Shown here piece after piece: positions 1 through 14,480 of a DNA stretch of 64,000 nt. The first letter of the stretch is position 1. Every line of letters begins with the position of its first letter. The stretch is taken from assembly GCA_933228675.1 (NCBI GenBank), contig OW121741.1, positions 134,316,120-134,380,119 of the forward strand. Direction: 5' to 3'. A model generated the notes under the pieces. That model saw nothing but the letters and a program-made list of their open reading frames with translations. It was not told the DNA's origin and did not search any database. Both the position numbers and the translations under genes were made by a program. This DNA is from Stomorhina lunata (taxonomy: Eukaryota; Arthropoda; Insecta; Diptera; Rhiniidae).

Positions 1-1105
1 GATGTTTTTTTTTTTTGTTTGTTTGTAAACGGGAAGCGTAATGATCATTAACGAATAATGATATGATCTTATATTTTATAAATGTTTAAACTGATCGCAA
101 TAAAAATTTGTTTCCTTCAAACCTGATTTTGAAATTAAATTTAATGAGATTTGAAGATAATTTAAGGGTATGAAGGCTATTAAAAAAAGTGATTTGGATA
201 AAGATCGTTTTAATTCGTTTTTATGTTCTAATATAATTTTAATTTAAACCGAATAGGAATTATAAAAGTTTGCAAATTAAATTTTAAGAATTTGGAGAAC
301 TTAAAGTTATCAGTTTTTCTTTAAAAAATAGTATTAAAAACAAAGAATCAGAAGAATGGAGGTCACTAGTATCATTGAATACAACAAAATTTTAATACCA
401 CAATAAATTTCTTAAAGTGTCTCAACTTTTTTCTCACTTAACCCTTTTGAGAAGTTCATGGAAATTTAAGTTTTCGGATTTTGCTTAAAAGTTGCCAAAC
501 GATCACTGTTAATGTCATTGAATTGAAAAAGCTAAATACAAAATTTTAAACTTGTTTTCAGGAATTTTATAAAGTTTTTTTTTTCAAAAATTATTCAATA
601 ATTTATAATTTTTGACACTTAAGTATTTATTTCTTTCAAAACGAAGCATTTCAAAAAATTATTTATGAGGACATTAAACCCTTTTTTTAAACACAATTTG
701 CTAAATTGTAATTTACTGTCACAATAAGATAAAAATAAACAAAATAAAAGTTGTTAAATTTAGCACACGATCGCTCGTGATCTTTACAAAGTAGATGAGT
801 TGAGGAAATTAAGCGTTCAATCAGTCGGTCTCTTTGTAAGATCAGTTTTGAAGTCTCTATTTTTATTGTTAATGTGAATGTGTTTGCATACGATCTCTCC
901 CTCTGTCTCTCTTCCATTCTGATTATGATTGGCTTTAATTGAAATGTAATTTTGAAATGATCACATGTATTTAACTATGATCAGGCATAACAATGGGTTG
1001 AGAAACAAATTTTTTCTGTTTAATTTAGCATAAAATTTATAATTCAACATAATTATGATAAAAAAAAGGGTAATTGTACTTTATCTGCGTAATTACTTGA
1101 ATATG
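1..1105. other. AT-rich noncoding DNA
   Basis: No open frame here has a recognisable domain, and no repeat longer than poly-A/T runs is visible. A 76-codon minus-strand frame at 687-917 has no family signature and looks like chance. Degenerate satellite-like words begin to appear after about 1100. Confidence 0.6.
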
Positions 1106-4100
1106 GAAATAATTTTAATCGATTAAAAATTTTCTTCAAAATTTCTTTAAAACGAAAGTTTTCTTCAAAAAATTTTAATAGCTCAAATTTGTTTTAGAAA
1201 AAAAAAATGCAATCAAAAACGAAATTTTCTATAAAAATTTTAATTGTGAAATTTTTTTCATTAAAATTTCAATAACAAAAATTTTTCCAAAAAAAAATTT
1301 TATAAAGAAAATTTTTTTAGAAAATTTTCGAAACGAAAATTTTTTTAAAAAATTTTCGAAACGAAAATTTTTCTATAAAAATTTTTATAACAAAATATTT
1401 CAATAAAAATGTTTATAATGAAAAGTTTTCGATAAAATTTTTTTTTATAAAATTTCAATGACGATAATTTTTCCATATAAATTTCATAATGAAAATTTTT
1501 CAATAAAATTTTTTATAGCTAAAATTTTTCGATAAAGATTTTTTAAAATAAAATTTTTCCATAAAAATTTCCTCAACGAAATTTTGTTTTAATTTTAAAA
1601 ACGAAAATTTTTCTTTAAAAATTTTTATAACGAAACTTTTTCTCTAAAAATTTTAATAACAAACAATTTTCTATAAAAATTTCAACAACGAAAATTTTTC
1701 TACAAAAATTTCAATAAATAAAATTTTCTATAAAAAATTCAATAACGAAAATGTTTCTTTAAGAATTAAAAAAACGAAAAATTTTCTATTAAAATTCGTT
1801 ATTAAAATTTTTCTATTAAAATTTTAATAACGAAATTTTTCTATTAAAATTTTAATAACGAAATTTTTCTATTAAAATTTTAATAACGAAAATTTTTCTA
1901 AAAAATTTTCTATCAAAAAAAATTCAATAACGAAAATTTTCTTTACAATTCTATTTTTTATAAAGAAAATGTTTTTAAAAACGATGATTTTAAAAAAATT
2001 TCAATAAGAAACATTTTTTTATAAAAATTTAAATACCAGAATTTTTTTTATAAAAATTTCAATAACGATAATTTTTCTATAAAAATTAAAAAAAAAAAAT
2101 TTCTTTCAAAGTTTTAATAACCAAAAATTTTTTTATAAAAAATAACGAAAATTTTTCTATAAAAATTTCAATAACGAAAATTTTTTTATAAAAATTTTAA
2201 TAACGAAAATTTTCTATAAAAATTTTAATAACGAAAATTTCTCTATAAAAATTTCAATAACGAAAATTTTTCTATAAAAATTTTATTAACGACAATTTTT
2301 CTATTAAAATTTTAATAACGAAAATTTTTCCATTAAAATTTTTATAAAGAACATTTTTTTTTAAATTTTAAAACCGATGATTTTTTATAAAAATTTCTAT
2401 AACGAAAATTTTTCTATAAAAATGTAAATACCAAAAATTGTTTTTTTTATTAAAATTTTATTAACAAAAATTTTTCTATAAAAATTTTAATAACAAAAAT
2501 TTTTCTATAAAAATTTCAATAACAAAAATTTTTCTATAAAAAATTTAATAATGAAAATTTTTCTATAAAAAATTTAATAATGAAAATTTTTCTATAAAAA
2601 TTTTAATAACGAAAATTTTTCTAGAAAAATTTTAATAACGAAAATTTGTCTATAAAAATTTAAATAGCGAAAACTTTTCTATAAAAATTTCAATAACGAT
2701 AATAATTTATCTGTATAAATTTAAAAAATAAAAATTTTTCTTTAAAAATTTTAATAACCAAAAATTTTTTTTTATAAAAATTTCAATAACGAAAATTTTT
2801 CTATAAAAATTTTAATAATGGAACTTTTCCTATAAAAATTTTAATAACGAAAATTTTTCTTTAAAAATTTCAATAACGAAAATTTTTCTGTAAAAATTTT
2901 AAAAACGAAAATTTTTCTAGAAAAATTTTAATAACGAAAATTTTTCTATAAAATTTCAATTAACGAAAATTTTTCTATTAAAATTTAAATAACGAAAATT
3001 TTTCTATAAAAATTTCAATAACGAAAATTTTTCTATAAAAATTTCAATAACGAAAATTTTTCTATAAAAATTTTAATAACGAAAATTTTTCTATAAAAAT
3101 TTCAGTAACGAAAATTTTTCTAAAAAAATTTTAATAACGAAAATTTTTCTATAAAAATTTTAATAACGAAAATTTTTCTATAAAAATTTTAATAACGAAA
3201 ATTTTTCTATAAAAATTTTAATAACGAAAAATTTTCTATAAAAATTTTAATAACGAAAATTTTTCTATAAAAATTTTAATAACGAAACTTTTTCTCTAAA
3301 AATTTTAATAACAAACAATTTTCTATAAAAATTTCAACAACGAAAATTTTTCTACAAAAAATTTCAATAAATAAAATTTTCTATAAAAAAATCAATAACG
3401 AAAATGTTTCTTTAAGAATTAAAAAAACGAAAAATTTTCTATTAAAATTTTAATAACGAAAATTTTTCTATTAAAATTTTAATAACGAAATTTTTCTATT
3501 AAAATTTTAATAACGAAAATTTTTCTAAAAAATTTTCTATAACAAAAATTCAATAACGAAAATTTTCTTTACAATTCTATTTTTTATAAAGAAAATGTTT
3601 TTAAAAACGATGATTTTAAAAAAATTTCAATAAGAAACATTTTTTTATAAAAATTTAAATACCAGAATTTTTTTATAAAAATTTCAATAACGATAATTTT
3701 TCTATAAAAATTAAAAAAAAAAAATTTCTTTCAAAGTTTTAATAACCAAAAATTTTTTTATAAAAAATAACGAAAATTTTTCTATAAAAATTTCAATAAC
3801 GAAAATTTTTTTATAAAAATTTTAATAACGAAAATTTTCTATAAAAATTTTAATAACGAAAATTTCTCTATAAAAATTTCAATAACGAAAATTTTTCTAT
3901 AAAAATTTTATTAACGACAATTTTTCTATTAAAATTTTAATAACGAAAATTTTTCCATTAAAATTTTTATAAACAACATTTTTTTTAAATTTTAAAACCG
4001 ATGATTTTTTATAAAAATTTCTATAACGAAAATTTTTCTATAAAAATGTAAATACCAAAAATTGTTTTTTTTATTAAAATTTTAATAACGAAAATTTTTC

Positions 4101-5040
4101 TATAAAAATTTTAATAACAAAAATTTTTCTATAAAAATTTTAATAACAAAAATTTTTCTAGAAAAATTTTAATAACAAAAATTTTTCTATAAAAATTTTA
4201 ATAACGAAAGTTTTTCTATAAAAATTTTAATAACAAAAATTTTTCTAGAAAAATTTTAATAACAAAAATTTTTCTAGAAAAATTTTAATAACAAAAATTT
4301 TTCTAGAAAAATTTTAATAACAAACATTTTTCTGTAAAAATTTTAATAACGAAAATTTTTCCTTGAAAATTTCAATAACGATAATAATTTATCTGTATAA
4401 ATTTAAAAAATAAAAATTTTTCTTTAAAAATTTTAATAACCAAAATTTTTTTTTATAAAAACTTCAATAACGAAAATTTTTCTATAAAAATTTTAATAAT
4501 GAAACTTTTTCTATAAAAATTTCAATAACGAAAATTTTTCTATAAAAATTTTAATAACGACAATTTTTCTATAAAATGTCAATTAACGAAAATTTTTCTA
4601 TAAAAATTTTATTAACGACAATTTTTCTATTAAAATTTTAATAACGAAAATTTTTTTACAAAAATTTTAAAAACGAAAATTTTTCTATAAAAATTTCAAT
4701 AATGAAAATTTTTCTATAAAAATTTCAATAACGAAAATTTTTCCATAAAAAATTCAACAACAAAAATTTTCTATAAAAATTTCAATTTTCAAATTTCGAA
4801 AGCGAAATTTAAATAACGAAAATTTTTTTATTAAAATTTAAATAACAAAAATGTGTCTTTAAAAATTTTAATAACGAAAATTTTTTTATAAAAATTTCAA
4901 TAACGAAAATTTAAAAAAAAAAATTTAATAACGAAAATTTTTCTATTTTTTTCACAAAAATTTAAATAACAAAAATATTTGTGTAGAAAATTTTTTTAAG
5001 GAAAATTTTTAAAACGGAAATTTTTAATGGAAAATTTCGT
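1106..5040. repeat. 29-bp AT-rich minisatellite array A
   Basis: The unit is 29 bp. Each copy reads AACGAAAATTTTTCTATAAA followed by AATTTTAAT; for example TAACGA recurs at 3135 and 3164. The edges are degenerate, and the central part (about 2900-3290) is the most uniform. On the reverse strand the unit reads CGTTA, about 10 bases, then TATAGAAA, which matches the other arrays in the window. A roughly 1.2-kb block with distinctive variants is present twice (about 1631-2850 and 3283-4510, offset about 1.62-1.68 kb). No coding capacity is visible. Confidence 0.9.
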
Positions 5041-5879
5041 CATACATTTATTTCACCAAAACGTAAAATTTATCTTAAATAGTCGTTGAACCCCTAATGT
5101 TTCCTTTTGCGAGACAACAAAGTCTTCGGTCGTCTGTTAAAATTTATTTAAATGAATTGAAAAAATGTTTTTATTCAATTGAATTCTGTTAGATTTTTAT
5201 TGATTTAAATTGTTTTCCTTTTCCTTTTTTATAAAAATGCTATAAATAAAAACAATTGTCAAATCAAAAAACAAAAAAAGACCAAAAACAGCGAAAAGAA
5301 TTTATAAATTGAACGATCATGGAATTTTTTTTTTTTTTCAGATGAGGAAAAATTAATCCGCATTCCAAAATATTTTTCTACAAATTAAAATTTGTTATTA
5401 ATAAATAAAAAAGACTAGAGAAGCAATTAGTCTAAATTTAGAACTATTTTGAGAAAGAATAAAGTCAACAAGTGATTCATTCATTCATTTTTCGGAGACG
5501 TTTGTATTTCCCCTCTTACATCTTACGACATACCTTATTGTATATCTACAACTTTTACAACATTTTGTGAATTGCCTCGTTACCAATAATTGTCGTGAGT
5601 GGGAATCTCGACTTAAACGTTAGGGTTTCGTTTTATGAAAATATCATTTTCAAGGCAATTTTAATTTTTACATCAAGATTCAAAAGTTAACGAATTTGTT
5701 GGAGAAAAATCGGAAACAAATACCGGAAAATACAATTTCATTAGAATAGACATGACATTCGTAAACAAATTAAATAAAACAATAAAACAAATTAATTGTT
5801 CAAATGAACTTAAATTACAATAATTGTGAAATTAGACATTAAATTTTCAAACTTTTTTGAAATAAAAAAAAATGTTCAT
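5041..5879. other. AT-rich spacer between arrays
   Basis: Unique-looking AT-rich DNA with homopolymer runs. I see no gene, RNA or transposon terminus. Confidence 0.5.
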
Positions 5880-6895
5880 TACAAAATTTTTACTGAAAAA
5901 TTTTCGGTATAAAACTTTTATAGAAAAATTTTCGGTATAAAATTTTTATAGACAAATTTTTGTTATAAAAATTTTATAGAAAAAATTTTCGGTATAAAAT
6001 TTTTACAGAAATATTTTCGGTATAAAATTTTTACAGAAATATTTTCGGTATAAAATTTTTACAGAAAAATTTTCTTTATAAAATTTTTATAGAAAAATTT
6101 TTGGTATAAAATTTGTATAGAAAAATTTTCGGTATAAAATTTTTATAGAAAAATTTTCGGTATAAAATTTTTATAGAAAAATTTTCGGTATAAAATTTTT
6201 ACAGAAATATTTTCGGTATAAAATTTTTACAGAAAAATTTTCGGTATAAAATTTTTATAGAAAAATTTTCTGTATAAAATTTTTATAGAAAAATTTTCGG
6301 TATAAAATTTTTATAGAAAAATTTTCGGTATAAAATTTTTATCGAAAAATTTTCGGTATAAAATTTTTATAGAAAAATTTTCGGTATAAAATTTTTATAG
6401 AAAAATTTTCGGTATAAAATTTTTATAGAAAAATTTTCGGTATAAAATTTTTATAGAAAAATTTTCGGTATAAAATTTTTATAGACAATTTTCGGTATAA
6501 AATTTTTGTAGAACAATTTTCAGTATAAAATTTTTATAGAAAAATTTTCGGTATAAAATTTTTATAGAAAAATTTTCAGTATAAAATTTTTATAGAAAAA
6601 TTTTCGGTATAAAATTTTTATAGAAAAATTTTCGGTATAAAATTTTTATAGAAAAATTTTCGGTATAAAATCTTTATAGAAAAAATTTCGTTAGAAAATT
6701 TTTATAGAAAAATTTTCGGTATAAAATCTTTATAGAAAAAATTTCGTTAGAAAATTTTTATAGAAAAATTTCGTTAGAAAATTTTGATACAAAAATTTTC
6801 GTTATAAAATTTTTATACAAAAATTTTCGTTAGAAAATTTTTATAGAAAAATTTTCGTTATAAAAATTTTATAGAAACATTTTTCTTTACATCAA
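5880..6895. repeat. 28-bp minisatellite array B, opposite orientation to A
   Basis: The unit is 28 bp: CGGTATAAAATTTTTATAGA followed by AAAATTTT. CGGTA recurs at 6326 and 6354. Its reverse complement is nearly the unit of the 1.1-5.0 kb array, so the two arrays are the same family in inverted orientation. Late copies (after about 6690) switch from CGGTAT to CGTTAGA or CGTTATA variants. Confidence 0.9.
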
Positions 6896-7725
6896 ATTTT
6901 GTATTATATTAAAAATTGTTTCTTTACAATTCAAAAATACTCCTCTGCATAATTACAACTTGTGATCGCATCAGAAATTAAGATCATTCTCATCGATAAG
7001 CCTTTTTGAGGAGGTGTCTTAAGGCCTCCCCAATTTAATTTTTGCTTTTGATCATGTTCTCTCTATTATTTATAACTTTAATATCAAACTTTGACAAAAG
7101 TTTCATTAATAACAAAAATGCGTACGACATTAATTCACACTTTTAATAAATTATTTTTTAAACTAGTTCGAATTTTTATGGTAAAAAAATGTAGCCAAAT
7201 ATTTACTATAAATTGTTTCGGTATCGCACATAAATGGACTTCCATGTTTGCTTATGTTTTTTACAAAATTTTTAGACGAAATTGATACTACACACGTTAT
7301 TTTAATACTATCAGTGTTTGCTTTTTTTTGTAGAATTATCGATCGTTTTGTAGTTCCATCGATCATTTGTTGAGAGTTTCTTTTTTTCGAATTTTTGGGT
7401 TTTATGTTTGTCAAAGCTGGTAATTGCTACAAATAGAGGTTTTGTCATTTTTAAGTTGAATGTACTAATCGTAAGACTAAAAAAATTTAACATATATTAC
7501 GCACTCTTCATGCCATGGATGTTAGAAACCCCTCGATGTTAGGCCCCTTGGCGTTTCTTGCGAGGTTCAGTAAAACGGTAAATTGTGTGATAAGGAAATA
7601 AGTAAAAAATATCTGCACATACGAGGGGTTTTAGCGAAATTTTGATTATAAAGGGAATATAAGATAGAAATAATACCTAAAATGTGAGCAAGATCAATTG
7701 AAAATAAGTCCGGGATAAAATTATT
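6896..7725. other. AT-rich spacer
   Basis: No recognisable gene. Small open frames on both strands (7091-7493) overlap each other and have no domain signature; I treat them as chance. Confidence 0.5.
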
Positions 7726-10520
7726 ACAATAAAATTTTTATGGAAAAATTTGCATTATAAAATTTTATAGAAAATTTTCGATATGAAATTTTTAAGTAAT
7801 AAAATTTTCATCATAAAATTTTTATAGAAAATTTTTTGTCATAAAATTTAAAAAAAAAAACTTTCGTTATAAAAAAAAATTAAAATTTTTATAGAAAAAT
7901 TTCGTCATAATTTTTACAGGAAAATTTTTAATAAAAAATTTCCGTCAAAAAATATTTATAGAAAAATTTTCAGAAAATTTTTAATAAAATTTTCGTCATA
8001 AAATTTTTATAGAAAAATTTTCGATAGAAAAATTTTCGTCAAAAAATCTTCGATAGAAAAATTTTCGCCAAAAATTTTTATAGAAAAATTTTTGTCATAA
8101 AAATTTTGAAGAAAAATGTTCGTTATAAAAATTAAAGAACATTTTCTTTTAATAACTTTTATATAAAATTTTTTATAGAAAAATTTTCGTCATAAAATTT
8201 TTATAGAAAAATTTTCGTCATGAAATTTTTATAGAAAAATTTTCGTCATGAAATTTTTATAGAAAAATTTTCGTCATGAAATTTTTATAGAAAAATTTTC
8301 GTCATGAAATTTTTATAGAAAAATTTTCGTCATGAAATTTTTATAGAAAAATTTTCGTCATGAAATTTTTACAAAAAAGTTTCCGTCATAAAATTATTAT
8401 AGAAAAATTTTCTTAATAAAATTTTTATAGAAAAATTTTGATCATAAAATTTATATAGAAAAATTTTTGTCATAAAATTTTTATAAAAAAAATGTTATGG
8501 AAAAGTTTTTATCTTTTTGAATAAAATTTTTATAGAAAAGTTTTCATCATAAAATTTTTATTGAAAAGTTTTCGTTACAAAATTTTTAAAAACAATTTTT
8601 GTTATAAAATTTTTATGGAAAAATTTTCGTCATAAAATTTTTATAGAAAAAAATTCACAAAATGGTATAGGAAAATTTTCGACACAAAATTTGTATAGAA
8701 ACATTTTATAAAAAATTTTCGTTATAAATTTTTTTGGGACAAATTTTCGTTATAAAATTTCAATAGAAAAATGTTTGATATAAAATTTTAACTGAAAAAT
8801 TTTCGTTATCGAAACTTTTTAGGGAAAAAATTTCGTTATAAAATTTTATTGAAAAGTTTTCATCATAAAATATTTATAGAACAATTTCCTTTATAAAATT
8901 TTTGTAGAAAAATTTTCGTCATAAAATGTTTGTAGAAAAATTTTCGTCATAAAATTTTCGTTGTAAAATTTTTATAGAAAAATTTTCGTCATTAAATTTT
9001 TAAAGAGAAATTTTCGTCATTAAATTTTTGTAGAAAAATTTTCGTTATAAAATTTTTATAGAAAAATTTTTGTTATTAAATTTTTATAGAAACATTTTCG
9101 TCATAAAATTTTTATAGAAAAATTTTTGTCATAAAATTTTTCTAGAAAAATTTTCGTTATAAAATTTTTGTAGAAAAATTTTCGTTATAAAATTTTTATA
9201 GAAAAATTTTCGTTATAAAATTTTTATAGAAAAATTTTCGTTATAAAATTTTTATAGAAAAATTTTCGTCATAAAATTTTTATAGAAAAATTTTCGTCAT
9301 AAAATTTTTATAGAAAAATTTTCGTCATAAAATTTTTATAGAAAAATTTTCGTCATAAAATTTTTATAGAAAAATTTTCGTCATAAAATTTTTATAGAAA
9401 AATTTTCGTCATAAAATTTTTATAGAAAAATTTTCGTCATAAAATTTTTATAGAAAAATTTTCGTCATAAAATTTTTATAGAAAAATTTTCGTCATAAAA
9501 TTTTTATAGAAAAATTTTCGTCATAAAATTTTTATAGACAAATTTTCGTCATAAAATTTTTGTGGAAAAATTTTAGTTATAAAATTTTTATAGAAAAATG
9601 TTCATCATTAAATTTTTTAAGAGAAATTATCGTCATTAAATTTTTATAGAAAAATTTTCGTCATTAAATTTTTGAAGAAAAATTTTCGTTATAAAATTTT
9701 TATAGAAAAATTTTTGTTATAAAATTTTTATAGAAACATTTTTGTCATAAAATTTTTATAGAAAAATTTTTGTCATAAAATTTTTCTAGAAAAATTTTCG
9801 TCATAAAATTTTTATAGAAAAATTTTCGTCATAAAATTTTTTATAGAAAAATTTTCGTCATAAAATTTTTATAGAAAAATTTTCCTCACAAAATTTTTAT
9901 AGAAAAATTTTCCTCACAAAATTTTTATCAAAAAGTTTCCGTCATAACATTTTTACAGAAAAATTTTCGTCATAAAATTTTTATAGAAAAATTTTCGTCA
10001 TAAAATTTTTATAGAAAAATTTTCGTCATAAAATTTTAATAGAAAAATTTTCTTCATAAAATTTTTATAGAAAAATTTTTGTCATAAAATTTTTATAGAA
10101 AAATTTACGCCATAAAATTTTTATAGAAAGATTTTTGTCATAAAATTTTTATAGAAAAATTTTCGTCATAAAATTTTTATAGACAAATTTTCGTCATAAA
10201 ATTTTTATAGACAAATTTTCGTCATAAAATTTTTGTAGAAAAATTTTAGTTATAAAATTTTTATAGAAAAATGTTCATCATTAAATTTTTAAAGATAAAT
10301 TATCGTCATTAAATTTTTATAGAAAAATTTTCGTCATTAAATTTTTATAACAAAATTGTTGTCATAAAATTTTTATAGAAAAATTTCCTTATAAAATTTT
10401 TAAAGAAAATTTTCGACATTAAATTTTTAAAGAAATATTTTTGTGATAAAATTTTAACGAAAAATTTTCGTTATAGACAAATTTTCATTACGAAATTTTT
10501 ATATAAAAATTTCTAAATTT
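7726..10520. repeat. 28-bp minisatellite array C
   Basis: The unit is 28 bp: CGTCATAAAATTTTTATAGA followed by AAAATTTT. CGTCA recurs at 9323 and 9351. The core at 9180-9540 is almost uniform, while the ends (7726-8160, 10330-10520) are degenerate. A distinctive variant cluster (GTTCATCATTAAATT, then ATTATCGTCATTAAATT) occurs at about 9591 and again at about 10264. The offset is about 673 bp, roughly 24 units, which indicates a higher-order duplication. Confidence 0.9.
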
Positions 10521-11290
10521 TCGATTTAAGCCTCGTTCCTCAGGCGTGTAACAAAAATAAAGTTACAGGTGTTCAAAAATCCAATCATCTTAACACAACA
10601 CAAAAATGCCACAAATATGGACTGGCTTCTTGTTATATGTCTTGTGGTCGTTGTGGACCTCCAGACTTCTTGTTAGTTTTCAGTTGCTTATTCTGTTTGT
10701 TCGGTCGTTCATTTATTCGACTGATCGTGTTACTTCAATTAATTTGTTGTTGATTAAATTTCTTTAACGTTAAATTTCTTTCTTTAAACGCTAAAATGTA
10801 ATTAATAATAAGAACATAAAATGTACAAGTTTTGAAGTTTGAAAATATTTTTTCGTTAGTGTTTTAAATCATTTTGGCTTAAGAATTTTATAGGGGGTTT
10901 ATCGCCAATTTTTATAGCCAGTTTATACTTCATCGATCATTTGTCATTTGTTGCGACTTTAATGTTTTTGCTGCTGCTGTTACTGTTTTTTATAGCAAAA
11001 TGTTGCTTGTAATTTCGTTATGTCGATAAAAATTTAACACTTTTTCTTAATTGTTTTTACTTAAATATTTTATAGCAATTTTTTTCAAAATAAATTATAT
11101 GATTTTCAACAAGTTTTGATTTTATTTTTATTAAAAATACACATTTTTTCCGTTTCTTGATATTTATAAATAATTTATTTAATTGATTGTTTACGCTAAA
11201 TATAGTTAAAAGATTTGAAAGCAAATGCCGATTCCCATTTGAAAGGCTACTCGTATTCTATGAACAACCACAATATTTATTCTTTTGAAA
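10521..11290. other. AT-rich spacer
   Basis: Unique-looking sequence with short GTTGTTG and CTGCTGCTG runs. I see no coding, RNA or mobile-element signal. Confidence 0.5.
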
Positions 11291-13385
11291 AAAATGTCTT
11301 CCTACCTCCCTTTTCTATCGTCAACTTTTCTATCGGAATGTTTGCCTATCGTGAACTTTTTTTTTAGAAAAATTTTCGGCATAAAATTTTTGTCATTTTT
11401 TTTTTATAGAAAAATTTTCGTCACAAAATTTTTAGGGAAAAATTTTCGTTGGAAAATTTAAAAAAAATGTAAGAAAAAAAATTTTTGTTTAGAAATTTTT
11501 GTAGAAAAAATTTTCGTTTTAAAATTTTTATAGAAAAATTTTCGTCATAAAATTTCTATAGAAAATTTTTTGTCATGAAATTTTTATAGACAAATTTTTG
11601 TCATAAAATTTTTATAGAAAAATTTTCGTTACGAAATTTAAAAAAAAAAATTAGAAAAAAATTTTTGTAGAAAAAATAGAAATGTCTTCCTATCGTCAAC
11701 TTTTCTATAGAAATATCTTCCTATCGACTTGTCTATAGAAATGTCTTCCTATCGTCGACTTTTCCATAGAAATGTCTTCCTATCGTCGACTTTTCCATAG
11801 AAATGTCTTCCTATCGTCGACTTTTCCATAGAAATGTCTCCCTATCGTCGACTTTTCCATAGAAATGTCTTACTATCGTCGACTTTTCTATAGAAATGGC
11901 TTCCTATCGTCGACTTTTCTATAGAAATGTCTTCCTATTGTCGACTTTTCTATAGAAATGTCTTCCTATTGTCGACTTTTCTATAGAAATGTCTTCCTAT
12001 CGTCGACTTTTCTATAGAAATGTCTTCCTATCGCCGACTTTTCTATAGAAATGTCTTCCTATCGTCGACTTTTCTATAGAAATGTCTTCCTATTATCGAC
12101 TTTTCTATAGAAATGTCTTCCTGTCGTCAACTTTTCTACAGAAGTGCCTTCCTATCGTCAACTTTTCTATAGAAATGTCTTCCTATCGTCAACTTTTTTA
12201 TAGAAATAAAAAATCTTTTGTAAAAAAAAAATAGAAATGTCTTCCTATCGTCAACTTTTCTATAGAAATGTCTTCCTATCGTCAACTTTTCTATAGAAAT
12301 GTCTTCCTATCGTCAACTTTTCTATAGAAATGTCTTCCTATCGTCAACTTTTCTATAGAAATGTCTTCCTATCGTCGACTTTTCTATAGAAATGTCTTCC
12401 TATCGTCGACTTTTCTATAGAAATGTCTTCCTATCGTCGACTTTTCTATAGAAATGTCTTCCTATCGTCGACTTTTCTATAGAAATGTCTTCCTATCGTC
12501 AACTTTTCTATAGAAATGTCTTCCTATCGTCGACTTCTATAGAAATGTCTTCCTATCGTCGACTTTTCTATAGAAATGTCTTCCTATCGTCGACTTTTCT
12601 ATAGAAATGTCTTCCTATCGTCGACTTTTGTATAGAAATGTCTTCCTATCGTCGACTTTTCTATAGAAATGTCTTCCTATCGTCGACTTTTCTATAGAAA
12701 TGTCTTCCTATCGTCGACTTTTCTATAGAAATGTCTTCCTATCGTCGACTTTTCTATAGAAATGTCTTCCTATCGTCGACTTTTCTATAGAAATGTCTTC
12801 CTATCGTCGACTTTTCTATAGAAATGTCTTCCTATCGTCGACTTTTCTATAGAAATGTCTTCCTATCGTCGACTTTTCTATAGAAATGTCTTCCTATCGT
12901 CGACTTTTCTATAGAAATGTCTTCCTATCGTCGACTTTTCTATAGAAATGTCTTCCTATCGTCGACTTTTCTATAGAAATGTCTTCCTATCGTCGACTTT
13001 TCTATAGAAATGTCTTCCTATCATCAACTTTTCTATAGAAATGTTTTCCTATCATCAACTTTATTATATAAATCTTTGCCTATCGTCAACTTTTTTATAG
13101 CAATGTATGCCTTTCGTCAACTCTTCTATAGAAATGTTTATCTTCTACTTTTGTTTAGAAATATTTGCCCATGGTCAACTCTTCTGTAGAAATGTTTGCC
13201 AATCGTCAATTTTTCTATAGAAATTTTTGCCTATAGTCAAATTTACTATAGAAATGTTTGCCTATCGTTAACTCTTCTATAGAAATCTTTTCCTATCGTC
13301 AACTTTTGCACAGAAAAGTTTGCCTATCGTAAACTTTCTTATAGAAATGTTTGCCTATCGTTAAATTTTCTATAGAAATTTATGT
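11291..13385. repeat. 31-bp minisatellite array D with embedded 28-bp copies
   Basis: The main unit is 31 bp: TATAGAAATGTCTTCCTATC followed by GTCGACTTTTC. The start of the unit recurs at 12601 and 12632. At 11365-11680 the array switches to the AT-rich 28-bp family and then back to 31-bp units, so both unit types sit in one array. The stretch 12360-13020 is highly uniform with GTCGAC. Copies after 13020 carry GTCAAC and TTTGCC variants and decay toward the right edge. Confidence 0.92.
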
Positions 13386-14480
13386 TGACCTTAAAATTTC
13401 CCAACTGGGTCTTCAGCAAATTTCTAATTTATGACCCCCTTGTCAAATTAAATTTATTGTTTGTTTACTATTTGCTTTTAAGTAACGAAAAAAAAACTTA
13501 ATTGTTTTTTTATTCTTTTCAAAAATTTTGCACATGATACAATTTAATTGGAAAAAGAGAACTTAAAAAAAAGAAATATATACAGACATAATAATTTGTA
13601 CTATTTAGTTATATGTATTTTTATATATTGTTCAAAGTATAGGGGGATTATATCTCAACAAGTGTAGGCTGGTGGTATCTGGGAGCTAAATATCTATAAA
13701 TTTATATAGAAAAATGTTTAAAAAAATAAAGCAAATACTCGTACAAACGTCATAAAAATGAAATATAAAACAATGATCGATAACTAATCAAAACAAATTA
13801 ACTCAACCCAGAACACAATTAATTAATGAATTAGTAATAAATTTATTATATCTTCACTTTAAATTTAACTCGTTTATAATGAAAATGAGAATTTAAAAAC
13901 AAAATTGTCTAAAAACGTTACGATCGTTAAAGACTTGCCCTTTTAATGCGAACTTTAAGATGTTGTCATAAAAATAATTTCGTATTTATTTAACATGTGT
14001 ATTCATTCCATTCACTCATTAATTCATTCATTCACTCACTCATTCCATTAAATGTTATTGTTTTGATGAAATCATATAAAAAGTTTCGTTTATATTCAAA
14101 TTCTCGAAAAAAAACCCTTAGGACTGACACTCGAATCACTGGAACTGTTAAATGTTTGGAATCGATCACATGATCACTTTGTTTTTGAAATCAGTTGCAC
14201 TATTAATTATATTTTTTATTTTTTTTTTTTGCGTAACGGGAGGATTAATTTTATTTAGTTTTTGATTTTTTTTTTTCAACTTTATCACAATTATTCTATT
14301 ATTTTTTTAATGCATTTTAATGACAGAAATTAACAAGTACTTTAAAACTAATAAATATAGTATTTTTATTTACTAATTAATAACAATATTTAGCAGATAT
14401 TTATAAGTAAATAAAGGTTAAGGGCGAAAAAGGTTTTCAAAATAGGATGAGATTTCTATAAACAAGTGTTCACTAAGTGT
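13386..14480. other. AT-rich spacer
   Basis: No gene signal. There is a short degenerate CATT/CACT repeat at about 14010-14045 and several poly-T runs, and nothing else I can support. Confidence 0.5.

Noticed and set aside
1106..10520. Possible CRISPR-like array of regularly spaced repeats
   Set aside because: There are no unique spacers; units are contiguous AT-rich minisatellite in a eukaryotic context.
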